64,000 nt of DNA from the NCBI GenBank assembly GCA_022818135.1, contig JAFMSR010000017.1:1498002-1562001 (forward strand), given 5' to 3'. Source of the DNA: Saxidomus purpurata (lineage: Eukaryota > Mollusca > Bivalvia > Venerida > Veneridae). Under the pieces are notes generated by a model. It was not told the DNA's origin, made no database searches, and saw only the letters and a list, made by a program, of their open reading frames with translations. How positions within the stretch are numbered: the first letter of the stretch is position 1; every line of letters starts with the position of its first letter. A program made the position numbers and the translations under genes. Positions 1 through 12,500 of this stretch are shown here, one piece after another.

Positions 1-1730
1 CTGCTGAGCTGCTGAATTGCTGGTCTGCTGAGTTGCTGGGCTGCTGGCAGCGAAAAGTCTGCTTGCATCAAAAACTCTTCAAGTAACGGAAACAAATGAA
101 TACCGGTATAAGATATAAAATACCAAAATGTATATTAATTGTATCTACGCATTATTTGTGCTTCTGTTGTATTTTAAACATCCATTTCATTCAATATAGC
201 ACAGTCTTAAACTTTGAAGTTTCGGCTGCTGATCTGCTGAGCTGCTGGTCTGCTAGTCTGCTGAGCTGCTGAGCTGCTGGTCTGCTGAGCTGCTAGTCTG
301 CTGAGCTGCTAGTCTGCTGAGCTGCTGGGCGGCTGGTCTGCTGAGCTGCTGGTCTGCTGGGCTGCTGGTCTGCTGAGTTGCTGGGCTGCTGGCAGCGAAA
401 AGTCTGCTTGCATCAAAAACTCTTCAAGTAACGGAAACAAATGAATACCGGTATAAGATATAAAATACCAAAATGTATATTAATTGTATCTACGCATAAT
501 TTGTGCTTCTGTCGTATTTTAAACACCCATTTCATTCAATATCGCACAATCTTAAACTTTGAAGTTTCGGCTGTTGATCTGCTGAGCTGCTGGTCTGCTG
601 AGCTGCTAGTCTGCTGAGCTGCTGAGCTGCTAGTCTGCTGAGCTGCTGAGCTGCTGGTCTGCTGAGCGGCTGGTCTGCTGAGTTGCTGGGCTGCTGGCAG
701 CGAAAAGTCTGCTTGCATCAAAAACTCTTCAAGTAACGGAAACAAATGAATACCGGTATAAGATATAAAATACCAAAATGTATATTAATTGTATCTACGC
801 ATAATTTGTGCTTCTGTCGTATTTTAAACATCCATTTCATTCAATAAAGCACAATCTTAAACTTTGAAGTTTCGGCTGCTGATCTGCTGATCTGCTGAGC
901 TGCTGGTCTGCTGAGCTGCTGAGCTGCTAGTCTGCTGAGCTGCTGAGCTGCTGGTCTGCTAGTCTGCTGAGCTGCTAGTCTGCTGAGCGGCTGGTCTGCT
1001 GAGTTGCTGGACTGCTGGCAGCGAAAAGTCTGCTTGCAACGAAAACTCTTCAAGTAACGTAAACTTATGAATATAAGATATAAAATATCAAAATGAAAAG
1101 GCGTGTATTTATTGTTTCTTCGCATAATTCGTGCTTCTGTCGTATTTTTGGAAAAAAAACATTTCATTCAATATAGCACAATGTTAAACTTTGAAGTTCG
1201 GCTGCTGAACTGCTAAGCTGCTGGTCTGCTGAGCTGCTAGTCTGCTGAGCTGCTGGCTTGCTGAGCGGCTGGTCTGCTGAGTTGCTGGGCTGCTGACAGC
1301 AAAAAGTCTGCTTGCAACGAAAACTCTTCAAGTAACGTAAACTTATGAATATAAAATATCAAAATGAAACGCCGTGTATTTGTTGTTTCTTCGCATAATT
1401 CGTGCTTCTGTCGTATTTTTGAAAAAAATACAACATTTTATTCAATATAGCACAATATTAAACTTTGAAGTTTCGGCTGCTGAACAGCTGGTCTGCTGGT
1501 CTGCTGAGCTGCTGGTCTGCTGAGCTGCTGAGTTGTTGGGCTGCTGTCAGCGAAAAGTCTGCTTGCAGCGAAAACTCTTCAAGTAACGGAAACTAATGAA
1601 AACCGGTATAAGATATAAAATATCAAAATAAAATAGCGTGTACATGTATATTAATTGTATCTACGCATAATTCGTGCTTCTGTCGTATTTTAAACATACA
1701 TTTCATTCAATATAGCTAAGTTCACGCTGC
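1..1730. repeat. Composite satellite: ~300-bp higher-order unit with CTGCTG-rich core
   Basis: Six diverged copies of a higher-order unit of about 250-345 bp lie head to tail. Each contains a unique segment of about 170 bp (anchor GAAAAGTCTGCTTGC near 53, 397, 699, 1022, 1302 and 1551) followed by a variable run of short CTGCTGAGCTGCTGGT-type units. Spacing shrinks from about 344 to 249 bp as the number of core units changes. The minus strand reads as open Gln/Ser/Ala-rich peptides, but these follow from the repeat and no gene is supported. The array begins before position 1. Confidence 0.9.
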
Positions 1731-1965
1731 TAGGCTGCTAAGCTGCCAGTCTGCCAAGTTCTCGCTGCAAGGCTGCTAAGCTGCCAGTCTGCCAAGTTCA
1801 CGCTGCTACGCTGCCAGTCTGCCAAGTTCACGCTGCTACGCTGTCAGTCTGCCAGTCTGCCAAGTTCACGCTGCTACGCTGCCAGTCTGCCAAGTTCACG
1901 CTGCTACGCTGCCAGTCTGCTAGTCTGCCAAGTTCACGCTGCTACGCTGCCAGTCTGCCAACTTC
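1725..1965. repeat. ~30-bp tandem array, GCTGCTACGCTGCCAGTCTGCC type
   Basis: At least seven units of the type TTCACGCTGCTACGCTGCC..AGTCTGCCAAG follow the composite satellite directly. The core resembles the CTGCTG motif of the preceding array, so this may be a derived, locally amplified edge of the same satellite. Confidence 0.85.
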
Positions 1966-3187
1966 ACGAAAATTAATATGATTACTAAAACAAAATATTT
2001 ACGGAAGTGCAAACGAATAACATAAAACTATCATTGCATGCAAACATAACAACTTCGTACTAAATTTGATTATAAAATATTCTGCTTTTCAACAAAAAAA
2101 AAAACACAACTGCATGTCTATGAATCTACACAAATGGCATTACACCGTCTACTTTAGCTTTTACTTACATTTATATCACACTGGAATTTCACTCACAAAA
2201 AAGACAGACTGTAATTGCCAAGCAACATCATGCTCAAATTATAAGTCCATAGAATAAAGATGTTTCATCATTAAATAAAAGTTCAGAAGTCTATAACTTC
2301 CCATAAAGAAATACTATCACCAAATATATTGATCATAGACAGAACAAATAGAAGCGTAATTAATTGATTAAATAAGCCGTTGATTCCTCCAAAGTCAGTG
2401 CTATAGGATATGTTTGAACAAAGATGGTCCATATAGTTTGAAGCACTAATCCCAGATACTGTATCCAGTTAAGTCAAGGTCGTTTTATTCGATAAAGCGG
2501 GATAAGTTTATATCAAATTTAATTCTTTTGACGTTGCATAATTTGGCTTATATCAATTTATCTTTTTTATTCAAATTATGATTGATTTCTAGAAAAAGAA
2601 GATATGAGCAAAAGTAAACAGACCAAAAGTCTTACATGTACCGGGTGACTATTTTACGTATTTGTAGTTACTTCTCAACAACACTTTGATTGCCCCCCTG
2701 TACACAATTTTATTTATTTATCGTTACCGCCCGAGTTCTGGGTCAGCCATCGGAGATGTCTGATCAGGATATTCTTCTGTGACTTTAAAATGGATCAGAT
2801 ACAAAAAATCAAGGTAAATTATGGTTGAGAACACTGAAAATTGTCATAAAAAATAAAAATTACCGGTACATATTACAGAAACTCGCCTGGTATCCTGGGC
2901 TGTTCAGTCGAATACAATTTATAACTGAAAGATAGATTGACTTAACTTTTCAACTTGTTCATAGATGTCATATTCTTTTATCAGTAACTGTTATTGACAA
3001 AATTAGGTAAAGTTGTCATAATTGTTAATGGAACATAGATCTGCGAGAGTCACATTTTGCAAACTAGTCAGAGAATTGTTCCTGCTGCTTTCTGTGACAC
3101 AATGGTTGGTTTCCTTCGTAGAATTAATTGTTATCAATAATAATACAGTGTACATGTATGTGATAAGATATTTAAAGAATTACTATT
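1966..3187. other. No gene seen
   Basis: AT-rich sequence with many stops in all frames. Short open frames have no recognisable motif. No exon-like segment with splice borders was found. Confidence 0.6.
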
Positions 3188-3719
3188 AGGAGAGATCGCC
3201 GTGACGTCACACGGCAATTTTGGTAAGATCGCTGGTGGGCAATAACAGTGGTGTTTACAATGTTGATGTATCGGAAAGGAATCTTTGAATTTTCATAACT
3301 TTTTTGCTTTGTGAAGGATTTTTAAAATTCAAAAAGTTAAGAAATGCTCTTGTTACTCATATTTTCACATCAAAATATCTCTTTTGAAAAAAATATTGTT
3401 TTCAATGACACCCGATTTTTCAAAACGGCTTGTTGCTGCTGTAACCATTTACGAAAACAGTGTAAGTTAAGAGCTTGTTCATTTTTCATTTTGAATCTTA
3501 ACAAAAATTGAAAATAATGAATAAAGTGTATGTTTTATTAGCTTTCCAGTGATATAAAACATTTTAAAGTATCATTTGTTTTAAAAAAGTTACGGCCGTT
3601 AAAAAACACCCCTAACAATAGAAAAACACAGACTTCCGGCTGCTGCCCACCGCATTGGTCTCTTATCAGAAGAAAATATTGCGTAATATAGGGTTTTGTT
3701 TGCAAACACGATCTCTCCT
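3188..3719. mobile_element. Candidate MITE with 11-bp terminal inverted repeat
   Basis: AGGAGAGATCG at 3188-3198 is matched by its reverse complement at 3709-3719. A second inverted match (GGTGGGCA near 3233 and TGCCCACC near 3645) lies inside. No coding sequence is present between them. No clear target duplication was identified, so the boundaries are provisional. Confidence 0.4.
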
Positions 3720-5436
3720 TTTCATCAACGACAGGAGTTAGGTGGACTCGTTGGATTTTGAAGCCGTATCAAGTATCTGATCAGCCGGCTTTGGCAAAGA
3801 ATTGCAAGATACATGTAGATCTTTGCCACATGGTTAAAGTCGCTGACCATATCATAAAATCATTGTAATATTGTTTAAGCGCTTCCAGCTTGAACGGGTA
3901 ACGAGGGGGAATAAGTCCTGTACGTTGCAGGACGGAGGTTTACAGCTTAACCCTTTTTTCAGACATTTTGTAAAGCTTGAAGTTTTAATTAGTTCTCGGA
4001 AATAATCAGGAAATTTAGCTGTAAATGTGGAGCAGGCAGGATAATCTTTGTTCTGCCACCCTCTACTCCCATGCATTCAAGTATTTCTTAAATGTATCGT
4101 CATGTTGTATTTCTTCTCTTTGCTGCTGTGTATTTAAATATATTTTCAGAAAGAGAAATTTCACGTCACGGCTCACTTGGTGCTTTTCACAAATGGCCAA
4201 ACGTTGTACAAAGACATGGTTGTATGTTCAGGAAACTGGGAATAGGGCTGCGTGTATACATAGTGACATTATTCAGTCCAAGATTAATGTGAACATATGT
4301 CATTGTGTTTTTGATTACAGCTGGTTATATTGGACAGTTAAAATAGTGTTGGTGGTTAAGTAATCGCCGCCAGCTTTTTCGCAACTGGAATACAAAGGGA
4401 ACGAAGTGCGCCTCAGGTCCCAGGGCAATCTTTTTGTTCTCTATTTTACATTCTTTCAACAATGTGTGAAATGTATATGAGCCGTGGCCTTTACTCTCAT
4501 TCAATAAAATACAGACATCTTCAATATATGTGTAGTGTTTTAGTTTTACTTTTTTCCACTTTTAACCTCTCTTTATGTGAGAAAGTTTCTGAGGGAGGAC
4601 ATATTCATGTTCTGGTCCTTTCCAGAAGCGGTAGGAAGGTAAACTGCCCGCCTATACAAATGACTGAAATACTGATGAAGCGGTTGTTATACTTAGACAA
4701 ACAAACAGATAGATAAATATTCCTTTATTCATCTAAATGGAGAGATACGTATCAACATCATACAGTAATTACAATTGCAAGCATACATGAAGTCAAACAT
4801 TATAGTATAATATGATGTACATAGTACAGAATTGCTAAAGTATAAGTTATCTAATGTGCTTATACAGTCATATTCGAAACGATAAAGTACATTCATGATA
4901 TAAAGTATGTGTACATGTATGTATAGATGTTATATGAAGGTATAATGAATAATATAATGAAGGTTTGCAAAGTTTTGATAGATGCAGCAATTCAGATTGT
5001 AACAATGCATGTGGCAAAACCTCAGTTTTGTATTTGTTCAAAAAGTTTTAGTACCCAGCACTACATTAAATAATGTAATATTATTCGCAGTTTATTTGTG
5101 ACAACAGTTATCAGTTCTGATTAGATTTTATTAACAGCATTCAACAATTCACTATACTTAAAAAGTTGATTAAATGAACGGTTTTTAGTAACATTCAACA
5201 AGGTAACACTCCGTTACATTCCTTTTGATTATGAATTACAAGTTACATCATTTATTGTGCTAAGACTGGACTTCAGTTTTGAAAAAAGCTGTCGGCAAGT
5301 CTTAAGAATGTAACTATAAAATCCGATATAATTTACTGTAAACTTCCGTATCAAAATTTGTTACTTAATAAAACATCCCTAAAAGTTTTCTCAATTGACA
5401 AAGAACTATTGTGCGTTATAAAAATATCAAGTGTTT
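3720..5436. other. No gene; LINE-like 3' tail near 4703-4760
   Basis: No exon with convincing borders. Around 4703-4760 the minus strand reads as AATAAAGGAATATTT followed by a short ATCT/GTTT microsatellite. This is the form of a non-LTR retrotransposon 3' end, and the AT-rich DNA up to about 5400 may be its 3' untranslated region. Only the tail supports this. Confidence 0.35.
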
Positions 5437-5663
5437 AGATAGATAGATTTATTACATAGATTTATTTCGGTAAAAATGAACAAGCATGGTAAAACATGAT
5501 ACATACAATGATAAAAATTATCATAAAAGCGTAGGCGCCTAATACCTTAATACAAAGGGTAACACAAAAAAGGCAAAAGTAATTTCCCCTTATATCCATT
5601 GTGGTCCTTGATATTAATGGCACAACATAGCAAGACATGTTTATGAACCTTTGATTATTAAAT
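5437..5663 (-). mobile_element. LINE-type 3' UTR fragment with (TATC)n tail
   Basis: On the minus strand the segment ends in AATAAATCTATG...ATAAATCTATCTATC, a polyadenylation-like hexamer followed by a short tandem tail as in CR1/L2-type LINEs. It abuts the CATT microsatellite of the LINE below, and could be that element's own terminal part or a separate insertion. Confidence 0.4.
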
Positions 5664-5719
5664 GTATGAATGAATGAATGAATGAATGAATGAATGAATG
5701 AATGAATGAATGAATGAAT
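5664..5719. repeat. (ATGA)n / (CATT)n microsatellite
   Basis: About thirteen ATGA units. On the minus strand this is the 3' tail of the LINE remnant. Confidence 0.9.
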
Positions 5720-6009
5720 TAACTAACTAATCAATGCCTTCAGATTATCACAATTGATAAAAATAACATAATTATCACAGATTGATTATTGAGAATTATC
5801 ACAAGTTTATGCCAACAAAAAATCCATAGCCCTAGCTTTAAATACCCTTAGAACTTTAATGTCGCTCATATCATGTGGCAAATCATTCCATAACTGACAG
5901 CCACGGTATGTAAATGTTGTTTTACCGAACCTCTTGATCTTGGGGATGGAAAAACGACCACTGTCTGTGAAATCAAAACAAGGGCACTTACTGAACTTAG
6001 ACCTGGCAG

Positions 6010-6150
6010 TGGCACTAAAAACAAAAATAATATCAAACAGGGAATGCCACGTACCAAAAACGCAGCCTCCCCAAAACGAACCCCACATCACCCAGAAGTG
6101 CACACCACCAACACACACACACGCGCGCACACGCACACACAAACGACACC
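6010..6150 (-). mobile_element. Short dispersed repeat with (CA)n end, nested in the LINE
   Basis: A segment of about 140 bp ending in a CA/CG-rich run interrupts the LINE protein between its HNYRTR block and the next conserved block. Nearly the same sequence occurs in reverse orientation at 60793-60935, and a short fragment lies at 57605-57634. That identifies it as a dispersed element rather than LINE sequence. Confidence 0.7.
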
Positions 6151-6364
6151 TTGTGCGATAGTTATGTACAGTGCTGCCAGCAACAAAATGTTCCTTTAAG
6201 TAAGCTGGGGCTGTGTTATCTTTAATCCTAAAGACATGGCAAAGAGTGATTTGATCAACTCTCTTAGCCACTGGTAACCAGTTTAAATATGAAAAATAAT
6301 CTAGACCTATATGAGTCATTGGATCAAGATTCATTACAAAACGAATAAGCTTATTTTGAGTGAC

Positions 6365-6635
6365 CTGGCCCCGTGCTTATAAACATTTCTTGGGCGCAAT
6401 CTCATGCTCAGCACGAAATCATGCTCAAGAAATATAGAATAAATTCAGGTTATATTGTTCTACAAAGTATGGTTCCATAACAATAATCAGAAGGTCTCTT
6501 CTTGAGCGTATACATTTTTATAATAGATCCAACTTTGTATATAAATATTTCTTTGATTGACTTCCTATTACTTGAGCATGATTTCATGCTGAGCATGAGA
6601 TTGTGCTCAAGAAACGATGATAAGCACAGGGCCAG
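6365..6635. mobile_element. MITE with ~65-bp terminal inverted repeats, nested in the LINE
   Basis: The left end (TGGCCCCGTGCTTAT... to about 6432) is matched by the reverse complement at about 6567-6634, over roughly 65 bp with few mismatches. The arms share CAATCTCATGCTCAGCA. It splits the LINE peptide between LKNKL and TQNKLIRF. The internal part has no coding potential. Confidence 0.8.
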
Positions 6636-6740
6636 TAGTTTATTTTTAAGATTTTGCGTCAAACTAGGGAACCAGAAAGTGGAAGCATAATCAAAATGAC
6701 ACTGGATAAGAGACATGGCCAAAAGTTTTCAGTATGCTGA

Positions 6741-7765
6741 GTGAAGAATTCACGTTTTCTATAGAGGAATTTTATCCTGGAATTTGCTTTTTAATAGGAG
6801 GTTAAAACAAATAACGTGAACATTCACTACAAACTTTACATAAAAAATTGTTAACCCAGTGGCACACATAAAAGATGTAGAACTCTGAAAGTGATATGCG
6901 AATAACAATAACAATGGTCAATAGTGGTGTGTGATAAATCTAAATGATTATGACCTATAATTTCAGAGGACTACTTGCTTTAAACAATTGTTAAAAATGA
7001 TTGACATATTCACTCACACATGACTGCAGCTACTAAGCAACACAATATAATGCAATAATAGAATCAAAGACTAGTGTCTGTCAAATCCAAGAAGTGCACA
7101 TTGCATCTTCCATAAATAAAACATTTTTAAATGCATTAAATGTAAATTCAGAGTAAACGTTTATAAATTATCAGGTTTAAATATTTATTGGTTATTATCA
7201 AAGATAATGTCCTAAATTGTCGCTGTATCCGAGGTCACTTAAAGAACATTTCTGTGTAAGTACTGCTTCTGACAAACTATTTTAAAGTTTGATTTTATCT
7301 ATGTAAACAAGGGAAAACTGGATGGGGCGTATATGAACAACAGGGGGAATTTGAATATATTTGGAAGACGATGACTAGACAATGCCATAAACCAAATATC
7401 TACGCTCTGGGCCTTGTAGTTAAGGACAACGTTTTCATTTTTTCATGCATAAGTCTATGTAAAAAAACGTGAATAATTTGACCACTGGACAATTCTACAT
7501 ACTAAATACATGTATCAAAGATCTTGGTATGAAGGTATGATACGCAAATATGAAAAAATTGGAACAAAATATGTAATGAAACGGCACAACGGGTGGTTAC
7601 TGAATATTATATATCACTTTAGAATTCCAATATTTGAACTTAATCAAGTAAGTTATGTTTCTAGATTATCATGGATTACATCAGCATGATAAAGTTGAAG
7701 TCCTTCAAGCTACAAAAATCTTCAATATAATGTTTTGCTAAATGAGTACGAGAAGAATGAGTCAC
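6741..7765. other. No gene seen
   Basis: AT-rich, frames closed, no repeat family recognised. Confidence 0.6.
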
Positions 7766-8540
7766 ATTATATGATACTTGTGCACATATATATATTAAAC
7801 AGGAAATACTTATGTGTCACATTTTGTGATAATTGCACAAATATATAAATTAAACAGGAAATACGTTTTTGTAATGCTTGTACACATACATGTATATAGA
7901 TTAAAGTCCCAGAACCACATTGTCAAGTAAGCTCTTATTTTACCAAGAAAGATGTCTTCCCGGCGGAAATGACCTTTATTTGTACAAAAAACATTCATAA
8001 CTTTACTTTTTAAATCAATGTACATGTTAGAAATATGCAGCAGTATTGTTTTTAATTATATTGCAAAAATACAAAAAGCTTCCTCTCAACTCTTTTCGTG
8101 AAAAGGCGACTTGAATACAAAACAAATGAATAGGTCAACATTGTTTTAGAGTAAATAGAACATGGTTCTGTCATTATCCTATCAGTATATTTATTTAACA
8201 ATATCAATAAATTCAAAAAGATCCTGGGACTTAAATAATTTTCATATTTTGTTAAACTTGTGCACATATATACATTAAACAGAAAACACGTATGTGTCAC
8301 ATTTTGTCACACTTGTACACATATATACATTAAACAGGAAACACGCATGTGTCACATTTTGTCACACTTGTACACATATATACATTAAACAGGAAACACG
8401 TATGTGTCACATTTTGTCACACTTGTACACACATATACAATAAACAGGAAACACGTATGTGTCACATTTTGTCATACTTGTACACATACAAAAATGTAAA
8501 TACATTAAACAGGAAATACGTATATGTCAAATTTTAAGAT
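7766..8540. repeat. ~55-bp tandem repeat, two clusters
   Basis: Five close copies at about 8255-8530 share ACACATATATACATTAAAC and GGAAACACGTATGTGTCAC. Two diverged copies lie at about 7780-7880. The 350 bp between the clusters are not repetitive. Any reading frame across the array is a product of the repeat. Confidence 0.85.
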
Positions 8541-9550
8541 AGTGAAAAAAAAACACCAAAAATAAAGGCAAAATGCGCTATACAGGTTTCAAAAACGTAC
8601 TAAAAATCCTTTAGTTATTTTAAGACCAAAAGGTAAGCCAGGAAATACTTCATCTCAACACTTGTAGATACTCACACAATGATGTTAATTAAATATAGCT
8701 ATAAGCATTCCAGTAAAGGGATCTGATAAATAAAACTTCAATGATTTCTACGCTAACATTTTCTATGGTTGCTGCCCCTGGTCATGATGCAAAGAAATCT
8801 TGTAAACTTGTTTACGCGTGGTACGGCTAATGCTAAACGGTACAAAGAACCAATAAGGCACATTTAAGGAGATACGGCATGCTTTCTTAGGCAGAAATAC
8901 TTCTTAATGTTGTCACAAGCTTCGAATATGGTAGCTTTAAGGAACTATTTAAGCTTTTCGATTGGTCGGTTTTCGTATCCGCTCCATATTTTTTACATGG
9001 GATGTTAATGACATTTGGGTCAAATGTTCACCCTATCACGACGACGTGTAGAACCAATGTTGCAACTCCGTCTGATCAAGATCTATATAGGTCACACTTA
9101 TGAGTCAGTGTTTTTGCTGTGTTCACTTTATCTTTTTAATTTCTTGAATGAGTTTCATGAAACATAGGTACACTATTCAGCTTATTGAGACAACGAATCG
9201 AATTCATGTTCCAAAAGTGTTTGTTTCAAGTCAATGTCATAAGTAGGTGTCAAAGGTCTGTATTTCCTAAACCTGTTCACGAATATTTATCAAACTCATA
9301 TCACGGTATGTTCATGGCAAGTGTATAAGCCATGTTAATTCAATCTCAAAGTCACACGTAGGGGTCCCAGGTCATGTTACTATATTTTGTGTCCACTCTG
9401 CAACATCTAAACAGCAAACCAGACATCAAGTTAGTTACAATGTTCACCATATATACCAGGGTTAACCAAAACATGATTTTGTAACGAAAGAAGTTATCTT
9501 GTGTAACAAGGCGGGTTTTGGGGGTATTTTAGTCACGTTCAGTGGTAATT
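8541..9550. other. No gene seen; 3' flank of the HEPN/STAND gene
   Basis: No exon or recognisable repeat. It lies directly downstream (minus strand) of the stop codon at 9551-9553 and probably holds that gene's 3' UTR. No clear polyadenylation signal was identified. Confidence 0.5.
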
Positions 9551-12500
9551 CTAGTTTTGATTTTTGAATGACTGTTCGTCATTTACATATTCACTCATCA
9601 GATCGATGGCCTCCTGTTCCCATTGTCTATACAATACTACTTTTAAACACTGATTAATAAAATCCCAATTGTCATCTGTACTGGTTGATTTTAAGTAAAG
9701 TAAGAATGTGTCCTCGAAGAACGGTAACTCCTCAATGTGCTTGACGTAACAAAATGCTGGAAGCAGTCTTGTAAATGGCGCTCTTTTTCTATATCAGCGA
9801 TAGGATATCTTCCATGGAAATACAAAGTATTTCTAACAATTTGAGCAATTTCTACTATTATTTTCAGTTTTATATACACGACTAGAAAAAGGTATTTATT
9901 TCTCATTAAATCCCAGTGTTCACATTCGCCGAAACCATGAAAGTCTGGACATGTAAATGGCCAAATTTAGTGCAATTTTATGTCCACTATATTGCTTATT
10001 ATTTGCTCTTTTTGAATAATATATTTGTCATCTTCAAGAACATGATTCAATAAATTAATCATATAATCGCCCTTTTGTTTTGCTGCAAAGATAATGTACT
10101 TTTTATCGAACTTGAAACGGCTTCCTCTTTTACACAATTCCCTCATTTCTAGCAGCTTGTACGAATCCCCCAAAAATGCTAAATCTCCCGCCAGTTTATT
10201 TTCGTCCCCAATTATTTTCGAAACTTTAGAAAAACATAGATATGCCTTCAGAATTATGTGCTTGTTTCTTGGTATTACTTTCCGATATTGAAAAATACAG
10301 CGCACGTTTGTTTTTCCATACATCTTGAAGATAAATCTTGTAAAGAAATGGAAAACAAATTCGTTTTCATCCGCCTTGTGCGGATGTCTTTCTTCAGGTG
10401 CTCAAAACATGAAAATATTATTAACGCTGTTCTGTCGCAATCCGGTAGCTAAGTACAAGGGCGTAGGGGAGTGGAAATTAGGACATATCACTACAGTCGA
10501 ACCCAGTAATTGTGAAATATTACATAACGTAAATGCCATATTATGAAGTGCAAAAATGTGAACAAAGGAAAAATTTCGAAAGCCTTGTCCAGCACAAAAT
10601 GTTACATCTCTCAAAGAAAGGCGTCTATCTATTACAATTAAAGAAACAATCTCATCCATTTCGCTGTACCATCTTGTATTTCACCTACAGAAACGTATTT
10701 ATGATATGCAAGATCAAGGACCAGATTGGTAGCCTCACTGTAACCATGTCTCACAACTTGGGCGAAATGTTCACGAACAGAATGTTTATCAACGAGTTTT
10801 ACAAAAACGGACCCATTCAGCTGTGGTTTCGTTAAAACGAAATACTTTCCAATGTCTGTACCGAATGAAAGGCTGAATGCAAAGTTAATTAAATCTGTTA
10901 CAGTACGCTCACTTTTCACACCAATGTCCATTAGGTACTGTACCAAAGCTCGGGATCCACCTTGTATGGCTCGTTCAAGAACGTTAAAACCCTCAGCGTC
11001 ATAGCACGAACTTAAAAAGTTTATTCCATATTTCTCAAATATTTTAAAATAGGCGAGAAAAGGTTCGCCTCTTGCTGCTGATTTGGGGTCATGGTATACT
11101 TTGAGAACAACAGAAGAAAGTTTTCCAAATTTTAAAGCTAAAGTGTGTTAATGACAGTACTTTATCATGTCTTCACACGTTGTCGCACACAGTATAAAAG
11201 TATCTTTGAACCTAACTTCTGAAGGAAGTAACGTAAATACTTCAGTTGTCAAGATGCCCGTATCATCATGAAACATGGCTGTCACAAGAAAAATGTTGTT
11301 CCCTAAAACTTGTTTACTTATGTGTCTCAGATATATAGAGACGAGTGTGATGCGGCTTTTTTGTAAAAGGTTTATCATATACGACTGACGCTCACTGTCA
11401 GATATTAGACCATTTTTTTCCAAGAAATCTAAAGCAAAAAGAATAGCATACTCTTTGGATGATATCATGAATTTGTAATATTCTGTTGTCGAATTGTTTA
11501 ATTCGTTGAATAGGAAAGCTGTTGTAACATCAAGACTTTTTATGGCCAGTTGCATAGGTGTTCTTCCAAATCTTTTCTTTTCACCAGCGATTTCGATAAT
11601 TTTGGATGTCTTGTAAACGTACGAGAGACAACAATGATATGTCCATGCATTAAAGAGATATGAAGAATAGTTCGATTGCGTCCATATTGTATGTCCATGC
11701 TATAATACTTTTTTTGAAAAATATCTATTAGTTTTGAAATATTCGATTCAACATTGTCACTATCAATGGCAAATGAGGATTCTATATCTGTGGTTAGGGT
11801 CTTAAAAACCACAGATTTGCTAACAGCTCGTGTGAGACTGCTTCTTGTTTGTTTAAGAATTGTTGTTACTGCAACGAATGAACTGCACTTTGCAGCTGCT
11901 TGAAGTGGTAATGCACCATCTCACATTTAGAGTTCAAATCAGCGTTACTAGTTCTGTTTAGGAGATATTGTAAGATTTCTAAACTGCCATGGCATGCTGC
12001 AGTGTGTACAGGCAAGCATTTAGTTCCGTCATAAATATCCCATTTAGGTGTTATGTCGTATTCTAGCAATAACCTTACAACCCAGAATCGGTCGAATTTT
12101 GCAATGATATGCATAACTGAATATGAATTGAAACAGTAGTACGACTTCAATATTGTTCTTTCTGTTTCATGTAGCTGATGCAGGTCTCGAAGACTGACTG
12201 GAATTGAACACTTATTGCCCAAATGAAACCGATTTTTACGAACAAACACTTCCACGATATCTTTATGATTGTTTTGTATAGCAGATATCAAAGGAGTTCT
12301 TCCTCCCCGATCTGTGCATTTATGATTGGTTAATGATTTATCTAACAATAGATTAACGACATAAGTATAACCCAGACGAACCGCAACGTGCAAGGCAGTT
12401 TCGCAAGCGATGTAATGCCAATCATCAAAAAGAACAAAATAATTATGGTACCGGCGAGTATAGTTTGCCAAAATCATTTGTCCTTGCACTCTTGCCTTGC

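Larger units (their letters stand above)
5664..6740 (-). mobile_element. Truncated non-LTR retrotransposon (CR1/L2/jockey-like RT C-terminal part)
   Basis: The minus-strand translation carries blocks typical of the region after the reverse transcriptase core of animal LINEs, in order. LIQCHFDYAS.FW lies near 6640-6720 and TQNKLIRFVMNLDP near 6330-6360. WLPVAKRVDQITLCHVF..K and APAYLKEHF lie near 6180-6290. FGKTTFTYRGCQLWNDLP and a final FKARAMDFLLA run to the stop near 5807. The 3' UTR ends in a (CATT)n microsatellite. Upstream of 6740 the frame is lost, so the copy is 5'-truncated. Two unrelated elements interrupt it (6010-6150 and 6365-6635). With both left out, the LINE blocks follow one another in order, so the insertions came later. 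Confidence 0.8.

Noticed and set aside
536..1167. Minus-strand Gln/Ser/Ala-rich open frames
   Set aside because: They are translations of the CTGCTG satellite; no start context, no conserved domain, and the frame follows repeat phase.
4025..4716. Plus-strand open frames, one with a signal-like start
   Set aside because: No conserved motif, no cysteine pattern and no splice-compatible partner exon.
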